DNA of 64,000 bases from Lewinellaceae bacterium. GTDB taxonomy: Bacteria; Bacteroidota; Bacteroidia; Chitinophagales; Saprospiraceae. The position numbers and the translations under genes are program-made. This document shows, piece by piece, positions 44,658 to 53,240 of this stretch. The DNA is taken from the NCBI GenBank assembly GCA_020636435.1, contig JACJXX010000002.1, forward strand, positions 4,402,001 to 4,466,000, given 5' to 3'. Position 1 is the first letter of the stretch. Every line of letters begins with the position of its first letter. The notes beneath the pieces are model-generated. The model was not told the origin of the DNA. It made no database searches and was given only the letters and a program-made list of their open reading frames with translations.

Positions 44658-46007
44658 TCACATCTTGATGAGCCGTTTGGACGCTTGCTTTTCGCCCCGC
44701 ACAGCGGAGAAGATGTAGTGGCCGGGAGGGAAGCTGGCGGTTTCCCAGCTGATGGTGGAGTTGGGGCTCAGGGTGGTTTCGTAGAGCGATCGCCCTTTGA
44801 CGTCGGTCAGGACGAGCTGGAGGGTGCCTTTTTCTTTGTTGGTGATCTTCAGGGAATCCTGGAAAGGGTTGGGGTACACTTCGATCTCCAGGCTGAAGAT
44901 TTCGGTGCCCGTATGGTTCAACTGCTGTTCTTCCTGAAAGCCGGCGGAAGCCAGCTTGTGCAGGCCATCGGAGAATGGCAGGCCGGTGACGGCGGGGGAT
45001 AATGGGAAGTCATTAACTACAGGTTCCTCCGGCATTTTGGCGTCCGCCAGCATCTCTTCCGGCCGGCCGGGGCCAAAGATGGTTTCATGAACGGCAGACA
45101 GAATGGAATACTCATTGTAGGCATCTTTTCCGAGCTCCCAGAGCATAATGCCACCCGCCTTTTCCTTCGCCAGTTCGGTTTTAGCGATGACGGTGGCAAG
45201 GCCGTTGTAGTAGAGTTTGCCGATCTGGTCGATATGGGCGTAAGCCGGGTTGGTGGCTACGATGAAGCTGAAGGGCACTGAGCCGACCCTTCCCGGTTCG
45301 GAAAAGTCCCAGCCGTAGAGCGGGATGCCCAGGACCAGCTTATCGGCGGGCACGCCCAGGTTGGTCCAGTAGACGAGGGAAGAAACGGCCATGGCGTAGG
45401 GCGAATGCGGGCCGGGCCGGCTGGCTGTCCACGGGCCGGTGAGGTCGTAGGCCATGAGGTTGATGAAATCGAAGGAATGCATCGCCTCTTCGCTGAGGTG
45501 CTTGTAGCGGGTGGTGCCGGGCAGGGCTGCCGTCATCAACTTGCCCCGGGCGCTGAGGGCTTCGCGCAATTCCAGGACGAAGCCGCTGTAGTGCTGGTTG
45601 ACCTGTTTCCACTCCAGGTCGATGTCTACCCCATCGAACTCGTTGACCTCTACGAAAAGCATGATTTTCTGGATGAAATCCGGGCGGTTCCATGGCTGCA
45701 GCAAGCGTTTCCAGGCATCCGTCCATTCGGGCAACATGGCGCCCCCTGCCAGAGAGATGAGCACTTTCACGCTGTCCTGATGGGCCCGCCGGACCACCTG
45801 CCGCAGGTCGGCGCCTCCGGCGCTGAGGTAGCCCCGTTCATCCGGGTTGGCGAAGGCAATGCAAAGATGAGTGAGTTTATCGAATCGTATCTCATCGATC
45901 AGGTAGGCGCGCTGATAGGGCAGATACCCCACTACCCGGGTTTGCTGAGCGCTTAAGAGAGTCGAGAACAAAACGAAAAAGCAGAGTAACGTCGTTCGCA
46001 GGGCCAT
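44658..46007 (-). CDS. Glycoside hydrolase family 18 protein with T9SS sorting domain
   Basis: 449 residues from the ATG at 46005-46007 (MALRTTLLCFFVLFSTLLSAQ, signal peptide). The GH18 barrel carries the catalytic DxxDxDxE motif at residues 125-132 (DGVDIDLEW), plus VKVLISLAGGA and FINLMAYDLTGPW in the expected order and GGIMLWELGKDA near the end. The last 75 residues (IEVYPNPFQDSLKITN...GHYIFSAVRGEKQASKRLIKM) are a T9SS type A sorting domain. It is probably a secreted enzyme acting on chitin, peptidoglycan or another GlcNAc polymer. Confidence 0.9.
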   Translation of the reverse strand: MALRTTLLCFFVLFSTLLSAQQTRVVGYLPYQRAYLIDEIRFDKLTHLCIAFANPDERGYLSAGGADLRQVVRRAHQDSVKVLISLAGGAMLPEWTDAWKRLLQPWNRPDFIQKIMLFVEVNEFDGVDIDLEWKQVNQHYSGFVLELREALSARGKLMTAALPGTTRYKHLSEEAMHSFDFINLMAYDLTGPWTASRPGPHSPYAMAVSSLVYWTNLGVPADKLVLGIPLYGWDFSEPGRVGSVPFSFIVATNPAYAHIDQIGKLYYNGLATVIAKTELAKEKAGGIMLWELGKDAYNEYSILSAVHETIFGPGRPEEMLADAKMPEEPVVNDFPLSPAVTGLPFSDGLHKLASAGFQEEQQLNHTGTEIFSLEIEVYPNPFQDSLKITNKEKGTLQLVLTDVKGRSLYETTLSPNSTISWETASFPPGHYIFSAVRGEKQASKRLIKM

Positions 46008-46076
46008 TAACTGGAGTTTGGTACTTATGTGAGCCTCAAATATAGGCAATTTTCGAATGCGGCGGCAAATTGCCGG

Positions 46077-46904
46077 TCACCTTTCCTCTTCTTCCACGTA
46101 GACGTCGATATCCACCAGCACCATATTGCCTTGTTCCTTTTGTTCAGCTATCAGTTTGCTAAAGCCTTCCCAGGCGTAGCGGTCCTCCAGGCGCCGGCCA
46201 TAGGGCGCTTTTTTGTACAACCCGACATAAAAAGCCTGGCCCCGCTTTTCAAAACGCTCGTAATCAAAAAGCTGGTAGCCCGACTTCTGGCGGTATCCCT
46301 TATCGGTTAGAAAATCGTCATAATCGTGCGTGCGGTAGAAATACGTTTTGAATTCCGGGCCATCCCACTGGTAAAGAGCCAGGTAATGAGTCGTCGTATC
46401 TTTGGCTTCGAAGCCTTCGATATCCACCAGTTGCAAGTCCTGGCGGGCCATGTTTCCGTGGTCGTTCACCACTCCCTCCCAGGAAGTCAGGTTCCGGATT
46501 TTGTGCGGCCGGTCGCCCGGTATCCATACGGCCAGGTAGTACTCCTTGCCACCGTAGGTGTAAGCTTCAATTTCATCCATGACGAAGGAGTCCGCCGCCA
46601 TCTGCCGCTTCATGATCACCAGGGAATCCCAGCTCTCCAGGCGCTTCAGGGTGCTGCGCACTTCGTCTTTTTTCCAAATGCCCCAGTAGTAGCGGTGGGC
46701 GCCCGCCTTGGCGGTTTCTATATCCATCAGCCGGTAGCCTTCCGCATCCAGCTTGTCGTGCTGCTCAAGCAGCTCTTCCCAGCTGGCCTGGTGAATGTAC
46801 TGGTAATCCGTTTCTGCCTGGGTAAACAACCCCGAGTAGGTAAACTGAGCGGAAAGCAGGGTAAGGTTAAAGAGGAACAGGGCGGTCAGAAGGACGTTTC
46901 TCAT
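46077..46904 (-). CDS. Secreted protein with tandem BTRD1-like repeats
   Basis: 275 residues with a signal peptide (MRNVLLTALFLFNLTLLSAQ). The mature part has four to five repeats of about 48-52 residues in which a tryptophan or aromatic helix (SWEELLEQHDKL) is followed by GYRLMDIETAKAG...YYWGIWKK. The pattern resembles the bacterial tandem repeat domain 1 seen in polyglycine hydrolases, but no catalytic domain is attached. It is 69 bp upstream of the GH18 gene on the same strand, so both may be co-transcribed. Confidence 0.6.
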   Translation of the reverse strand: MRNVLLTALFLFNLTLLSAQFTYSGLFTQAETDYQYIHQASWEELLEQHDKLDAEGYRLMDIETAKAGAHRYYWGIWKKDEVRSTLKRLESWDSLVIMKRQMAADSFVMDEIEAYTYGGKEYYLAVWIPGDRPHKIRNLTSWEGVVNDHGNMARQDLQLVDIEGFEAKDTTTHYLALYQWDGPEFKTYFYRTHDYDDFLTDKGYRQKSGYQLFDYERFEKRGQAFYVGLYKKAPYGRRLEDRYAWEGFSKLIAEQKEQGNMVLVDIDVYVEEEER

Positions 46905-47296
46905 AGATACTATTTTTAGGGTGTGACGTTTGGACGTTTATCAATACGCCGGGGGGAGGGGGTTTATTGTGTTTCAGTGTTTCGGTGTTTCGGTGTTTCG
47001 GTGTTTCAGTGTTTCAGTCCTTAATCATGAAAGTATTCTGATATGTGAGGGTTTAGTTTTCAATAAAGGAAGTGTTCAAACCGCCGTGCTTTTTAGTTTT
47101 AAACCGCCGGGTGCGCTGAGATACGCAGAGCGCACAAGCACCTGGGAGCCAAAATGTTACTCAGTGGTTCTCTGCGTTCTCTGTGGTCAGAATAACGAGG
47201 GTTGACACAGTTTTTTGAACACTCAACAAACTGTACTTTGGCATTGTGCACAATAGACACCGATACACTGATACACCCTGATACACTGACACACCA
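46905..47296. repeat. Intergenic region with octamer repeats, no gene
   Basis: GTGTTTCA/GTGTTTCG is repeated six times (46969-47016). CCGATACA/CTGATACA words, the reverse complement of the same family, occur at about 47258-47295 next to the metZ stop. A GTGACGTTTGGACGTTTA piece at 46922-46939 belongs to the other dispersed family. No coding sequence is supported. Confidence 0.7.
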
Positions 47297-48469
47297 TTAC
47301 CCCAACGCCTGCTCCACATCCCCGATCACATCCTCGATGTGCTCCAGGCCGACGGAGATGCGCACCATGCCCGGGGCGATGCCCACCGCCAGGCGTTCTT
47401 CCTCCTTGAGTTTGGAATGAGTGGTGGAAGCCGGGTGGGTGACGATGGTCCGCGAATCGCCCAGGTTGGAGGAGAGGGAGCACAGGCGGATGCGGTTGAG
47501 GAACTGCATGCCGGCCTCTGCCCCACCCTGCAGTTCGAACGCCACGATGCCGCCGCCCAGGCGCATCTGCTTCTGCGCCAGCTCGTACTGAGGGTGGGAA
47601 GGCAGATGCGGGTAGTGCACCTTTGCGATGCGGGGATGCTCCTCCAGGAAGCGGGCCAGGCGGAGGGCGTTGCTGCAGTGGCGCTCCATCCGGACAGCCA
47701 GGGTCTCCAGGCTTTTCGACAGAACCCAGGCGTTGAAGGGCGACATGGCCGGGCCGGTGTGGCGGCAAAAGAAGCGCACCTTCTCGATCAGCTCCGCATC
47801 GCCGACGACCAGCCCTCCCAGGACGCGCCCCTGGCCGTCCATCCATTTGGTGCCGGAATGGACGGAGAGCTGAGCCCCGTACTGCAGCGGAGTTTGCAGG
47901 TAGGGCGTGGCGAAGCAATTGTCTACGTTGAGGATCAGCCCGTGGCGGCGCGCCAGGGCGCCTGCCTTTTCCAGGTCGATCAGCGCCAGGCCGGGATTGG
48001 AAGGCGTCTCCAGGACGATCATCCGGGTATTGGGCTGCAGGTGCTGCTCCCAGTCGTCAATATCCTGCGGGTCAGCGTAGGTAAACGCGATGCCCCAGCG
48101 GGGAAACAGCTCGGTGAGGATCTGATGGGTGGAGCCAAATACCGCCCGGGAGGCCAGGATGTGGTCGCCCGACCGGAGAAAAGCCGCCATGCTGGCAAAA
48201 ACGGCCGCCATGCCGGAAGCGGTGGCAAAGCCGTCTTCCGCGCCTTCCATGGCGCACACCTTCCCGATCAGTTCATCCGTGTTCGGATTGCTGTAGCGCG
48301 AATAAATGATGCCTTCGGCCTGCCCGGCAAAAGTATCGGACATCAGTTCCGCAGTGGGAAAGGTAAAGCTGGAGGTGAGAAACATCGGCGTGCTGTGCTC
48401 GCGGTAACCGGTGCGCTCCATCTGCCCCCGGATGGCCCGGGTCTCAAATCGTTGATCCTTCTTTTCCAT
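47297..48469 (-). CDS. metZ: O-succinylhomoserine sulfhydrylase (Cys/Met metabolism PLP enzyme)
   Basis: 390 residues from the ATG at 48467-48469 (MEKKDQRFETRAIRGQ). A cytoplasmic PLP enzyme that makes homocysteine from an activated homoserine and sulfide. The PLP lysine is at about residue 208 (VHSGTKWMDGQGR). YSRYSNPNT (about 56-64), ETPSNPG and the late VTHPASTTHSKL are signatures of the trans-sulfuration family. MetZ is favoured by THPASTTHS and SSFTFPTAE; cystathionine gamma-synthase or lyase remain possible. It is divergent from the sulfate-activation genes, which would supply the sulfide. Confidence 0.87.
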   Translation of the reverse strand: MEKKDQRFETRAIRGQMERTGYREHSTPMFLTSSFTFPTAELMSDTFAGQAEGIIYSRYSNPNTDELIGKVCAMEGAEDGFATASGMAAVFASMAAFLRSGDHILASRAVFGSTHQILTELFPRWGIAFTYADPQDIDDWEQHLQPNTRMIVLETPSNPGLALIDLEKAGALARRHGLILNVDNCFATPYLQTPLQYGAQLSVHSGTKWMDGQGRVLGGLVVGDAELIEKVRFFCRHTGPAMSPFNAWVLSKSLETLAVRMERHCSNALRLARFLEEHPRIAKVHYPHLPSHPQYELAQKQMRLGGGIVAFELQGGAEAGMQFLNRIRLCSLSSNLGDSRTIVTHPASTTHSKLKEEERLAVGIAPGMVRISVGLEHIEDVIGDVEQALG

Positions 48470-48614
48470 AATGAATGAGGTTGGCTTCAAACAATATAGC
48501 GAGTATAGGGCTTTTCTTCTAAATTTGAGCGGAATGTGTTTTATTAAAATCCTATAGGATTAGTAGGATTTTTGATTTTTATCTGCATATTTGCAGCGCA
48601 AAAAAAGCAACGCC

Positions 48615-48887
48615 ATGGAAAAAGAATCAAAACTGAGGAGCATACTAAAAGCCATCACCTGGCGCCTGATCGCTACGGCAACCACTTTCACCCTGGCTTT
48701 TTTCATCTTTTCCGGAACGGGCTGCGAAGACGTGCTTCAAAAGTCGTCCATCGTCGCCGGCCTGGAGCTGGTCATCAAGCTGGCCATCTATTACCTGCAC
48801 GAACGGGCCTGGCAGATGGTGCCCCGGGGCACCGTGCGCCACATCCTCAAGCCTGCCGGAAAACAGGAACCGGATTTGGGTAAATAG
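48615..48887 (+). CDS. DUF2061 small membrane protein
   Basis: 90 residues from the ATG at 48615 (MEKESKLRSILKAITWRLIATATTFTLAF). Two hydrophobic segments and the motif KAITWRxxAT...HERAW are characteristic of DUF2061 proteins. Its function is unknown; the position ahead of cysC and cysD suggests a role with sulfate assimilation, which is inference. Confidence 0.85.
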   Translation: MEKESKLRSILKAITWRLIATATTFTLAFFIFSGTGCEDVLQKSSIVAGLELVIKLAIYYLHERAWQMVPRGTVRHILKPAGKQEPDLGK

Positions 48888-48925
48888 CAGAATTGCCGTT
48901 TCTTTGCACTGATTCCAAATTTAGA

Positions 48926-49018
48926 ATGCCACTAAAACACCAAGCTTGCCTGGCTGGCTGGAGGGGCGTAAAATCTCACAAAACTTTGGTGCGGATTTAG
49001 TGCTTTTGTGTTTTCGTG
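48926..49018. repeat. Inverted repeat upstream of cysC
   Basis: GCCACTAAAACACCAAG (48928-48944) is an imperfect complement of CTTTTGTGTTTTCGTGGC (about 49001-49019). It is an intergenic repeat of a type common in Bacteroidota and may form a stem in the leader of cysC. Confidence 0.6.
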
Positions 49019-49047
49019 GCGGATTTTTTATTAAAGTCAAAATTGCC

Positions 49048-49653
49048 TTGAACAAGCATCTCCATCCCATTCACGACCGGTTCCTGCAACGCGCCGACCG
49101 GGAGCAGCGGCTCAGGCAGCGCAGCAAGGCGCTATGGCTCACCGGCCTTTCCGGCTCCGGAAAGAGCACCATCGCCCAGCACCTGGAACGGCGCCTCTAC
49201 AACGAAGGCTACTTCCCCCAGGCCCTGGACGGCGACAACATCCGCAGCGGCATCAACAACAACCTGGACTTCAGCGACGAAGGCCGGCGGGAAAACATCC
49301 GCCGCATCGCCGAAATCTCCAAACTGTATGTCAACAGCGGCCTCATTGCCATCAATTCCTTTATCAGCCCCACCACCGCCATCCGGCAGGTCGCCCGGGA
49401 CATCATCGGGGAAGAGGATTTTATCGAAATTTACATCAACGCTCCGCTGGAGGTCTGCGAAGCCCGCGACGTGAAAGGCCTCTACCAAAAGGCCCGCGCC
49501 GGCGAGATCAAAGGCTTTACCGGGATCGACGCTCCTTACGAGCCGCCCCAGAACCCGGCGCTGGAGATTCGCACCGATCAAATGGAACTGAACGAATGCG
49601 TCCGGGCCATTTTCGAATTTTTGGAACCGCTCATCAAGTACCGCAGAGCCTGA
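49048..49653 (+). CDS. cysC: Adenylylsulfate (APS) kinase
   Basis: 201 residues if started at the TTG at 49048 (LNKHLHPIHDRFLQRADRE...); a TTG at 48946 would add an unrelated leader that overlaps an inverted repeat. P-loop GLSGSGKST at residues 33-41, DGDNIRSGINNNLDFS and INSFISPT are in place. IYINAPLEVCEARDVKGLYQKARAGEIKGFTGIDAPYE is typical of CysC. It phosphorylates APS to PAPS. No other ATG is available at a sensible position. cysD follows after 62 bp. Confidence 0.9.
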   Translation: MNKHLHPIHDRFLQRADREQRLRQRSKALWLTGLSGSGKSTIAQHLERRLYNEGYFPQALDGDNIRSGINNNLDFSDEGRRENIRRIAEISKLYVNSGLIAINSFISPTTAIRQVARDIIGEEDFIEIYINAPLEVCEARDVKGLYQKARAGEIKGFTGIDAPYEPPQNPALEIRTDQMELNECVRAIFEFLEPLIKYRRA

Positions 49654-49661
49654 CCGGCAAA

Positions 49662-49714
49662 ACAAGCAACCGACAACTGACAACCAACAACCGACAACCA
49701 ACCGACAACAACGC
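49662..49714. repeat. Heptamer repeat CAACCGA between cysC and cysD
   Basis: Words CAACCGA, CAACTGA, CAACCAA, CAACCGA and CAACCAA follow one another at 7-bp spacing up to the cysD ATG at 49716. Confidence 0.65.
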
Positions 49715-49715
49715 C

Positions 49716-50624
49716 ATGAGTTATAACCTGAACCACCTGAAAGAGCTGGAATCCGAATCCATTTACGTGATCCGCGAAGTGGCCGCTCAGTTCGAACGGC
49801 CGGTATTGATGTTTTCCGGCGGCAAGGATTCTATCCTGATGGTCCACCTGGCCATGAAGGCTTTCTACCCGGCGAAGATTCCCTTCCCGCTGCTGCACAT
49901 CGATACGGGCCACAATTTCCCCGAAACCATCGAATTCCGGGACCGCCTGGTGGAAAAAACTGGTGCCAAGCTGATCGTTGGCTCTGTGCAGGAGGCCATC
50001 GACAAGGGCCTGGTGGTGGAAGAAAAAGGCTTCAACGCCAGCCGCAACTACCTGCAAACCACCGCCCTGCTGGAAGCGCTGGAACACGGAAAGTACGACG
50101 CTGCCCTGGGAGGCGGCCGCCGCGACGAGGAAAAGGCCCGCGCCAAAGAGCGCTTCTTCTCCCACCGCGACGAGTTCGGCCAATGGGATCCCAAGAACCA
50201 GCGCCCGGAGCTGTGGAACATCTTCAACGGCAGGAAACACTTCGGCGAACACTTCCGCGTCTTCCCCATCAGCAACTGGACGGAGCTGGATGTATGGATG
50301 TACATCGCCCAGGAAAAGGTAGAATTGCCCAGCCTCTATTTCGCCCACCGGCGCAAGGTCTTCGAACGCGACGGCATCCTGCTGGCCGATTGCGAGTACA
50401 TCGCCAAACGGCCGGAGGAAGAAGCTTTGGTAAAGGAAATGACCGTCCGCTGCCGCACCATCGGCGACATGACCTGCACCGGGGTCTGGCGCTCCGAAGC
50501 AGCCACCATCGAAGACATCATCAAAGAAGTGGCCGCCGCCCGGCAGACGGAACGCGGGGGGCGGGCCGATGACAAGCGTTCGGAAACGGCGATGGAGGAT
50601 CGGAAGAAGCAGGGGTATTTTTGA
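49716..50624 (+). CDS. cysD: Sulfate adenylyltransferase subunit 2
   Basis: 302 residues from the ATG at 49716 (MSYNLNHLKELESESIYVIREV). The PP-loop SGGKDS is at about residues 34-39. LLHIDTGHNFPETIEFRD, GGRRDEEKARAKER, RPELWNIFN and SNWTELDVWMYI are signatures of the ATP sulfurylase catalytic subunit, which makes APS from sulfate and ATP. Its partner CysN is encoded about 1 kb further on rather than directly next, because of the inserted repeats and four-helix-bundle gene. Confidence 0.96.
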   Translation: MSYNLNHLKELESESIYVIREVAAQFERPVLMFSGGKDSILMVHLAMKAFYPAKIPFPLLHIDTGHNFPETIEFRDRLVEKTGAKLIVGSVQEAIDKGLVVEEKGFNASRNYLQTTALLEALEHGKYDAALGGGRRDEEKARAKERFFSHRDEFGQWDPKNQRPELWNIFNGRKHFGEHFRVFPISNWTELDVWMYIAQEKVELPSLYFAHRRKVFERDGILLADCEYIAKRPEEEALVKEMTVRCRTIGDMTCTGVWRSEAATIEDIIKEVAAARQTERGGRADDKRSETAMEDRKKQGYF

Positions 50625-50630
50625 TGTACG

Positions 50631-50820
50631 ATGTACGGGCGGGACGGGGGCTGGGTGATGTACGGTGGACGGGCGGGAACGATGTACGGTGGACGGGCGG
50701 GACGGGGGCTGGGTGATGTACGGTGGACGGGCGGGAACGATGTACGGTGGACGGGACAGGAACGATGTACGGTGGACGGGCTTACGTGGGGCTTAGAGGT
50801 GGACGGTGGACGGGGTATGC
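50631..50820. repeat. G-rich repeat with two G-quadruplex motifs after cysD
   Basis: A 58-bp direct repeat (GACGGGGGCTGGGTGATGTA at 50643 and 50701) is built of heptamers such as GTACGGT and GGACGGG. GGGCGGGACGGGGGCTGGG occurs at 50637-50655 and 50695-50713 and fits the four-tract G-quadruplex pattern. It starts 6 bp after the cysD stop. Confidence 0.85.
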
Positions 50821-50864
50821 CAAAACTATAAGATGCAGTTATTTTGAACTAAAACTTTGAGCCA

Positions 50865-51212
50865 ATGAACAAAGAGGTTTTGCTGGAAAGATTCAAAGTA
50901 TGGGCATTGAATGTTATCCTGCTCTGCAGAGAGCTGCCAAAAGCAGAAGAGTTCAACATCATAAAACGGCAACTCATCAGATCTGCTGCATCCTCGGCGG
51001 CCAATTACAGCGCCAGCAACCGGGCCAAATCCACCAAAGACCTGATCAATAAGAGGAAAATAGTTGAAGAAGAACTGGACGAATCCCTTGTCTGGCTCGA
51101 TATGCTCCAACGTTTGTTGAATGGCTGGGACGAAAAGATTTCACCTCTAAGCAAAGAAGCCAACACCTTATTGGGGATCATTGTTAATTCAATCAAAGCA
51201 CAAAGACGATAA
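50865..51212 (+). CDS. Four-helix-bundle protein (S23/IVP type, TIGR02436-like)
   Basis: 115 residues, entirely helical by pattern. LLERFKVWALNVILLCRELPKAEEFNIIKRQLIRSAASSAANYSASNRAKSTKDLINKRKIVEEELDESLVWLDMLQ contains the family hallmarks (QLIRSAASSAANY, EELDES). First described from 23S rRNA intervening sequences, these genes are widespread in Bacteroidota genomes and their function is unknown. It lies between cysD and cysN, with heptamer-type repeats on both sides, and is more AT-rich than the cys genes, so it appears to be an insertion. Confidence 0.88.
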   Translation: MNKEVLLERFKVWALNVILLCRELPKAEEFNIIKRQLIRSAASSAANYSASNRAKSTKDLINKRKIVEEELDESLVWLDMLQRLLNGWDEKISPLSKEANTLLGIIVNSIKAQRR

Positions 51213-51219
51213 TGGAAAA

Positions 51220-51622
51220 CTCCGCACACCGTACACAGTCCTGCCCTTACACAGCCACGTACACCGTACACAGCCCTTCCCTTACACAGCCCCGTACACC
51301 GTACACAGCTCAACTCCAGCAGAACCCCGTACACCGTACACAGCTCAACTCCAGCACAGCCCCGTACACCGTACACAGCTCAACTCCAGCACAGCCCCGT
51401 ACACCGTACACAGCTCAACTCCAGCACAGCCCCGTACACCGTACACAGCTCAACTCCAGCACAGCCCCGTACACCGTACACAGCTCAACTCCAGCACAGC
51501 CCCGTACACCGTACACAGCTCAACTCCAGCACAGCCCCGTACACCGTACACAGCTCAACTCCAGCACAGCCCCGTACACCGTACACAGCTCAACTCCAGC
51601 ACAGCCCCGTACACCGTACACT
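51220..51622. repeat. 35-bp minisatellite upstream of cysN, about 11.5 units
   Basis: CCCCGTACACCGTACA recurs every 35 bp at 51290, 51325, 51360, and so on to 51605. Degenerate units start at 51220 and 51255. The units from 51360 on look identical by eye. The 35 bp equal five heptamers, and CGTACACCGTACACA is the complement of the TGTGTACGGTGTACG word found in the 38.8-41.8 kb elements and after cysD. The gap then runs 57 bp to the cysN ATG. Confidence 0.93.
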
Positions 51623-51679
51623 TAAAAAACCAATAACCCATAAACAACCACCTATTGAATAAACAGAACCAAGAATAAG

Positions 51680-52939
51680 ATGATAGACCCAAAACACATG
51701 GAACTGCTGCGCTTCACCACCGCCGGCAGCGTTGACGACGGAAAATCCACCCTCATCGGGCGGTTGCTGTACGACAGCAAATCCATCTTCGAAGACCAGT
51801 ACGAAGCCGTCCGGGCAAGTACTGAGCGCCGGGGCGAAACAGGCGTCAACCTGGCCCTGCTGACCGACGGCCTCAAGGCGGAACGCGAACAGGGCATCAC
51901 CATCGACGTGGCCTACCGGTATTTCTCCACCCCCCGCCGCAAGTTCATCATCGCCGATACGCCGGGCCACATTCAGTATACCCGCAATATGGTAACCGGC
52001 GCCTCGACCGCCAACGTGGCGCTCATCCTCATCGACGCCCGGAAAGGCGTGCTGGAACAAACCCGCCGCCACGCCTTCATCGCCTCCCTGCTTCAGATTC
52101 CTCACCTGGTGGTGTGCGTCAACAAGATGGACCTGGTGGAATACAATGAGGAGAGATACGAGGAGATCAAGCAGGAATTCGAGGAATTTTCCTACAAGCT
52201 GGATGTGCGCGACGTGCACTTCATCCCCATCTCCGCCCTGAACGGGGATAATGTGGTGGACCGATCGCAGAACATGCCCTGGTACGGCGGCACTACCCTG
52301 CTCTACTACCTGGAAAACGTGCACATCGGCAGCGACCACAACTTCATCGACTGCCGCTTCCCGGTGCAGTACGTCGTACGCCCCAATACGGACGACTTTC
52401 ACGACTACCGGGGCTACGCCGGCCGGGTAGCCGGAGGGGTGTTCAAGAGAGGAGACACCGTCATGCTGCTGCCCTCCGGCTTTACCAGCAAGATCGCCAA
52501 AATAGATACCTACGACGGAGAACTGGAGGAAGCCTACGCCCCCTTGTCCGTCACCATCCTGCTGGAAGACGACCTCGACCTGAGCCGCGGCGACATGATC
52601 GTGCGCGAGAACAACCATCCTGAGGCCGGCCAGGACATGGAGGTGATGGTATGCTGGTTCCACGAGCGCCCGTTGCAATTGCGCGGCAAGTACACCATCC
52701 GGCACACCACCCAGGAGGCGCGCTGCATCATCCGGGAAATCCGCTACAAACTCGACATCAACAGCCTGCACCGCAATATGGTGGACCAGAACATCGGGAT
52801 GAACGACATCGCCCGGGTGGCCATCCGCACCACCAAACCGCTGTTTTACGACAGCTACCGCAAGAACCGCATCACCGGCAGTATTATTTTTGTGGATGAA
52901 GGGACGAATGAGACCGTGGGAGCGGGGATGATTATTTAA
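51680..52939 (+). CDS. cysN: Sulfate adenylyltransferase subunit 1 (GTPase)
   Basis: 419 residues. EF-Tu-like GTPase: P-loop AGSVDDGKST at about 15-24, switch II DTPGHIQYTRNM at about 94-105, NKMD at about 149-152. The D/YDSKSIFEDQYEA stretch and late beta-barrel domains (VVRPNTDDFHDYRGYAGRVAGGVFKRGD) are typical of CysN. No fused APS kinase follows, consistent with the separate cysC. GTP hydrolysis drives APS formation by CysD. Confidence 0.95.
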   Translation: MIDPKHMELLRFTTAGSVDDGKSTLIGRLLYDSKSIFEDQYEAVRASTERRGETGVNLALLTDGLKAEREQGITIDVAYRYFSTPRRKFIIADTPGHIQYTRNMVTGASTANVALILIDARKGVLEQTRRHAFIASLLQIPHLVVCVNKMDLVEYNEERYEEIKQEFEEFSYKLDVRDVHFIPISALNGDNVVDRSQNMPWYGGTTLLYYLENVHIGSDHNFIDCRFPVQYVVRPNTDDFHDYRGYAGRVAGGVFKRGDTVMLLPSGFTSKIAKIDTYDGELEEAYAPLSVTILLEDDLDLSRGDMIVRENNHPEAGQDMEVMVCWFHERPLQLRGKYTIRHTTQEARCIIREIRYKLDINSLHRNMVDQNIGMNDIARVAIRTTKPLFYDSYRKNRITGSIIFVDEGTNETVGAGMII

Positions 52940-53240
52940 CCGTCCGTCTAGCTCCTTCGGCACTAAATATCTATCATAATGAGGCACGCAGAGGCGCAGA
53001 GGCGCAGAGGTAACTTCTCAATAAATTCCATTTGACTGTCGTCCTTACAGGACTTTAAACAGGCATATGCCCCATTTACCAGGGCCTGACGGCCCTGGCA
53101 ATGGCCTTTCGTCCCTCCGGGACTCGCATCTATTGAGAAGTTACGCGCAGAGACTTTAAATCATTGTATCCTAGGCCTTTGCGCCTCCGCGCCTCTGCGT
53201 GAAACTTTGCCTGCATAGTGTGCATGATTTAGCACTTAAA
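52940..53240. repeat. Octamer repeat CGCAGAGG with a nested inverted-repeat element
   Basis: CGCAGAGG is repeated three times at about 52988-53010, and its complement words (CCTTTGCG, CCTCCGCG, CCTCTGCG) occur at about 53187-53210. Between them lies a 133-bp element bounded by TAACTTCTCAATA (53011-53023) and TATTGAGAAGTTA (53131-53143). No gene is seen. Confidence 0.75.
53011..53143. mobile_element. 133-bp element with 13-bp perfect terminal inverted repeats
   Basis: TAACTTCTCAATA and TATTGAGAAGTTA are exact complements. Inside, CCAGGGCC-TGAC-GGCCCTGG forms a strong hairpin and GTCCTTACAGGAC a smaller one. It splits a run of CGCAGAGG octamers, which suggests insertion. Confidence 0.55.

Noticed and set aside
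44466..45002. 178-codon frame beginning with VYQWFSGS-like repeats
   Set aside because: It reads through the octamer array into the antisense of the GH18 gene and has no protein-like character.
50865..51212. Diversity-generating retroelement, with the four-helix-bundle protein as Avd
   Set aside because: No reverse transcriptase, template repeat or variable repeat gene is present in the window.
51220..51622. Possible CRISPR array
   Set aside because: The 35-bp units are contiguous with no unique spacers, and no cas gene is present.
51181..51636. Two overlapping open frames of 151 and 137 codons over the 35-bp array
   Set aside because: The minisatellite has no stop in two frames by chance; the translations are pure repeat and share the same DNA.
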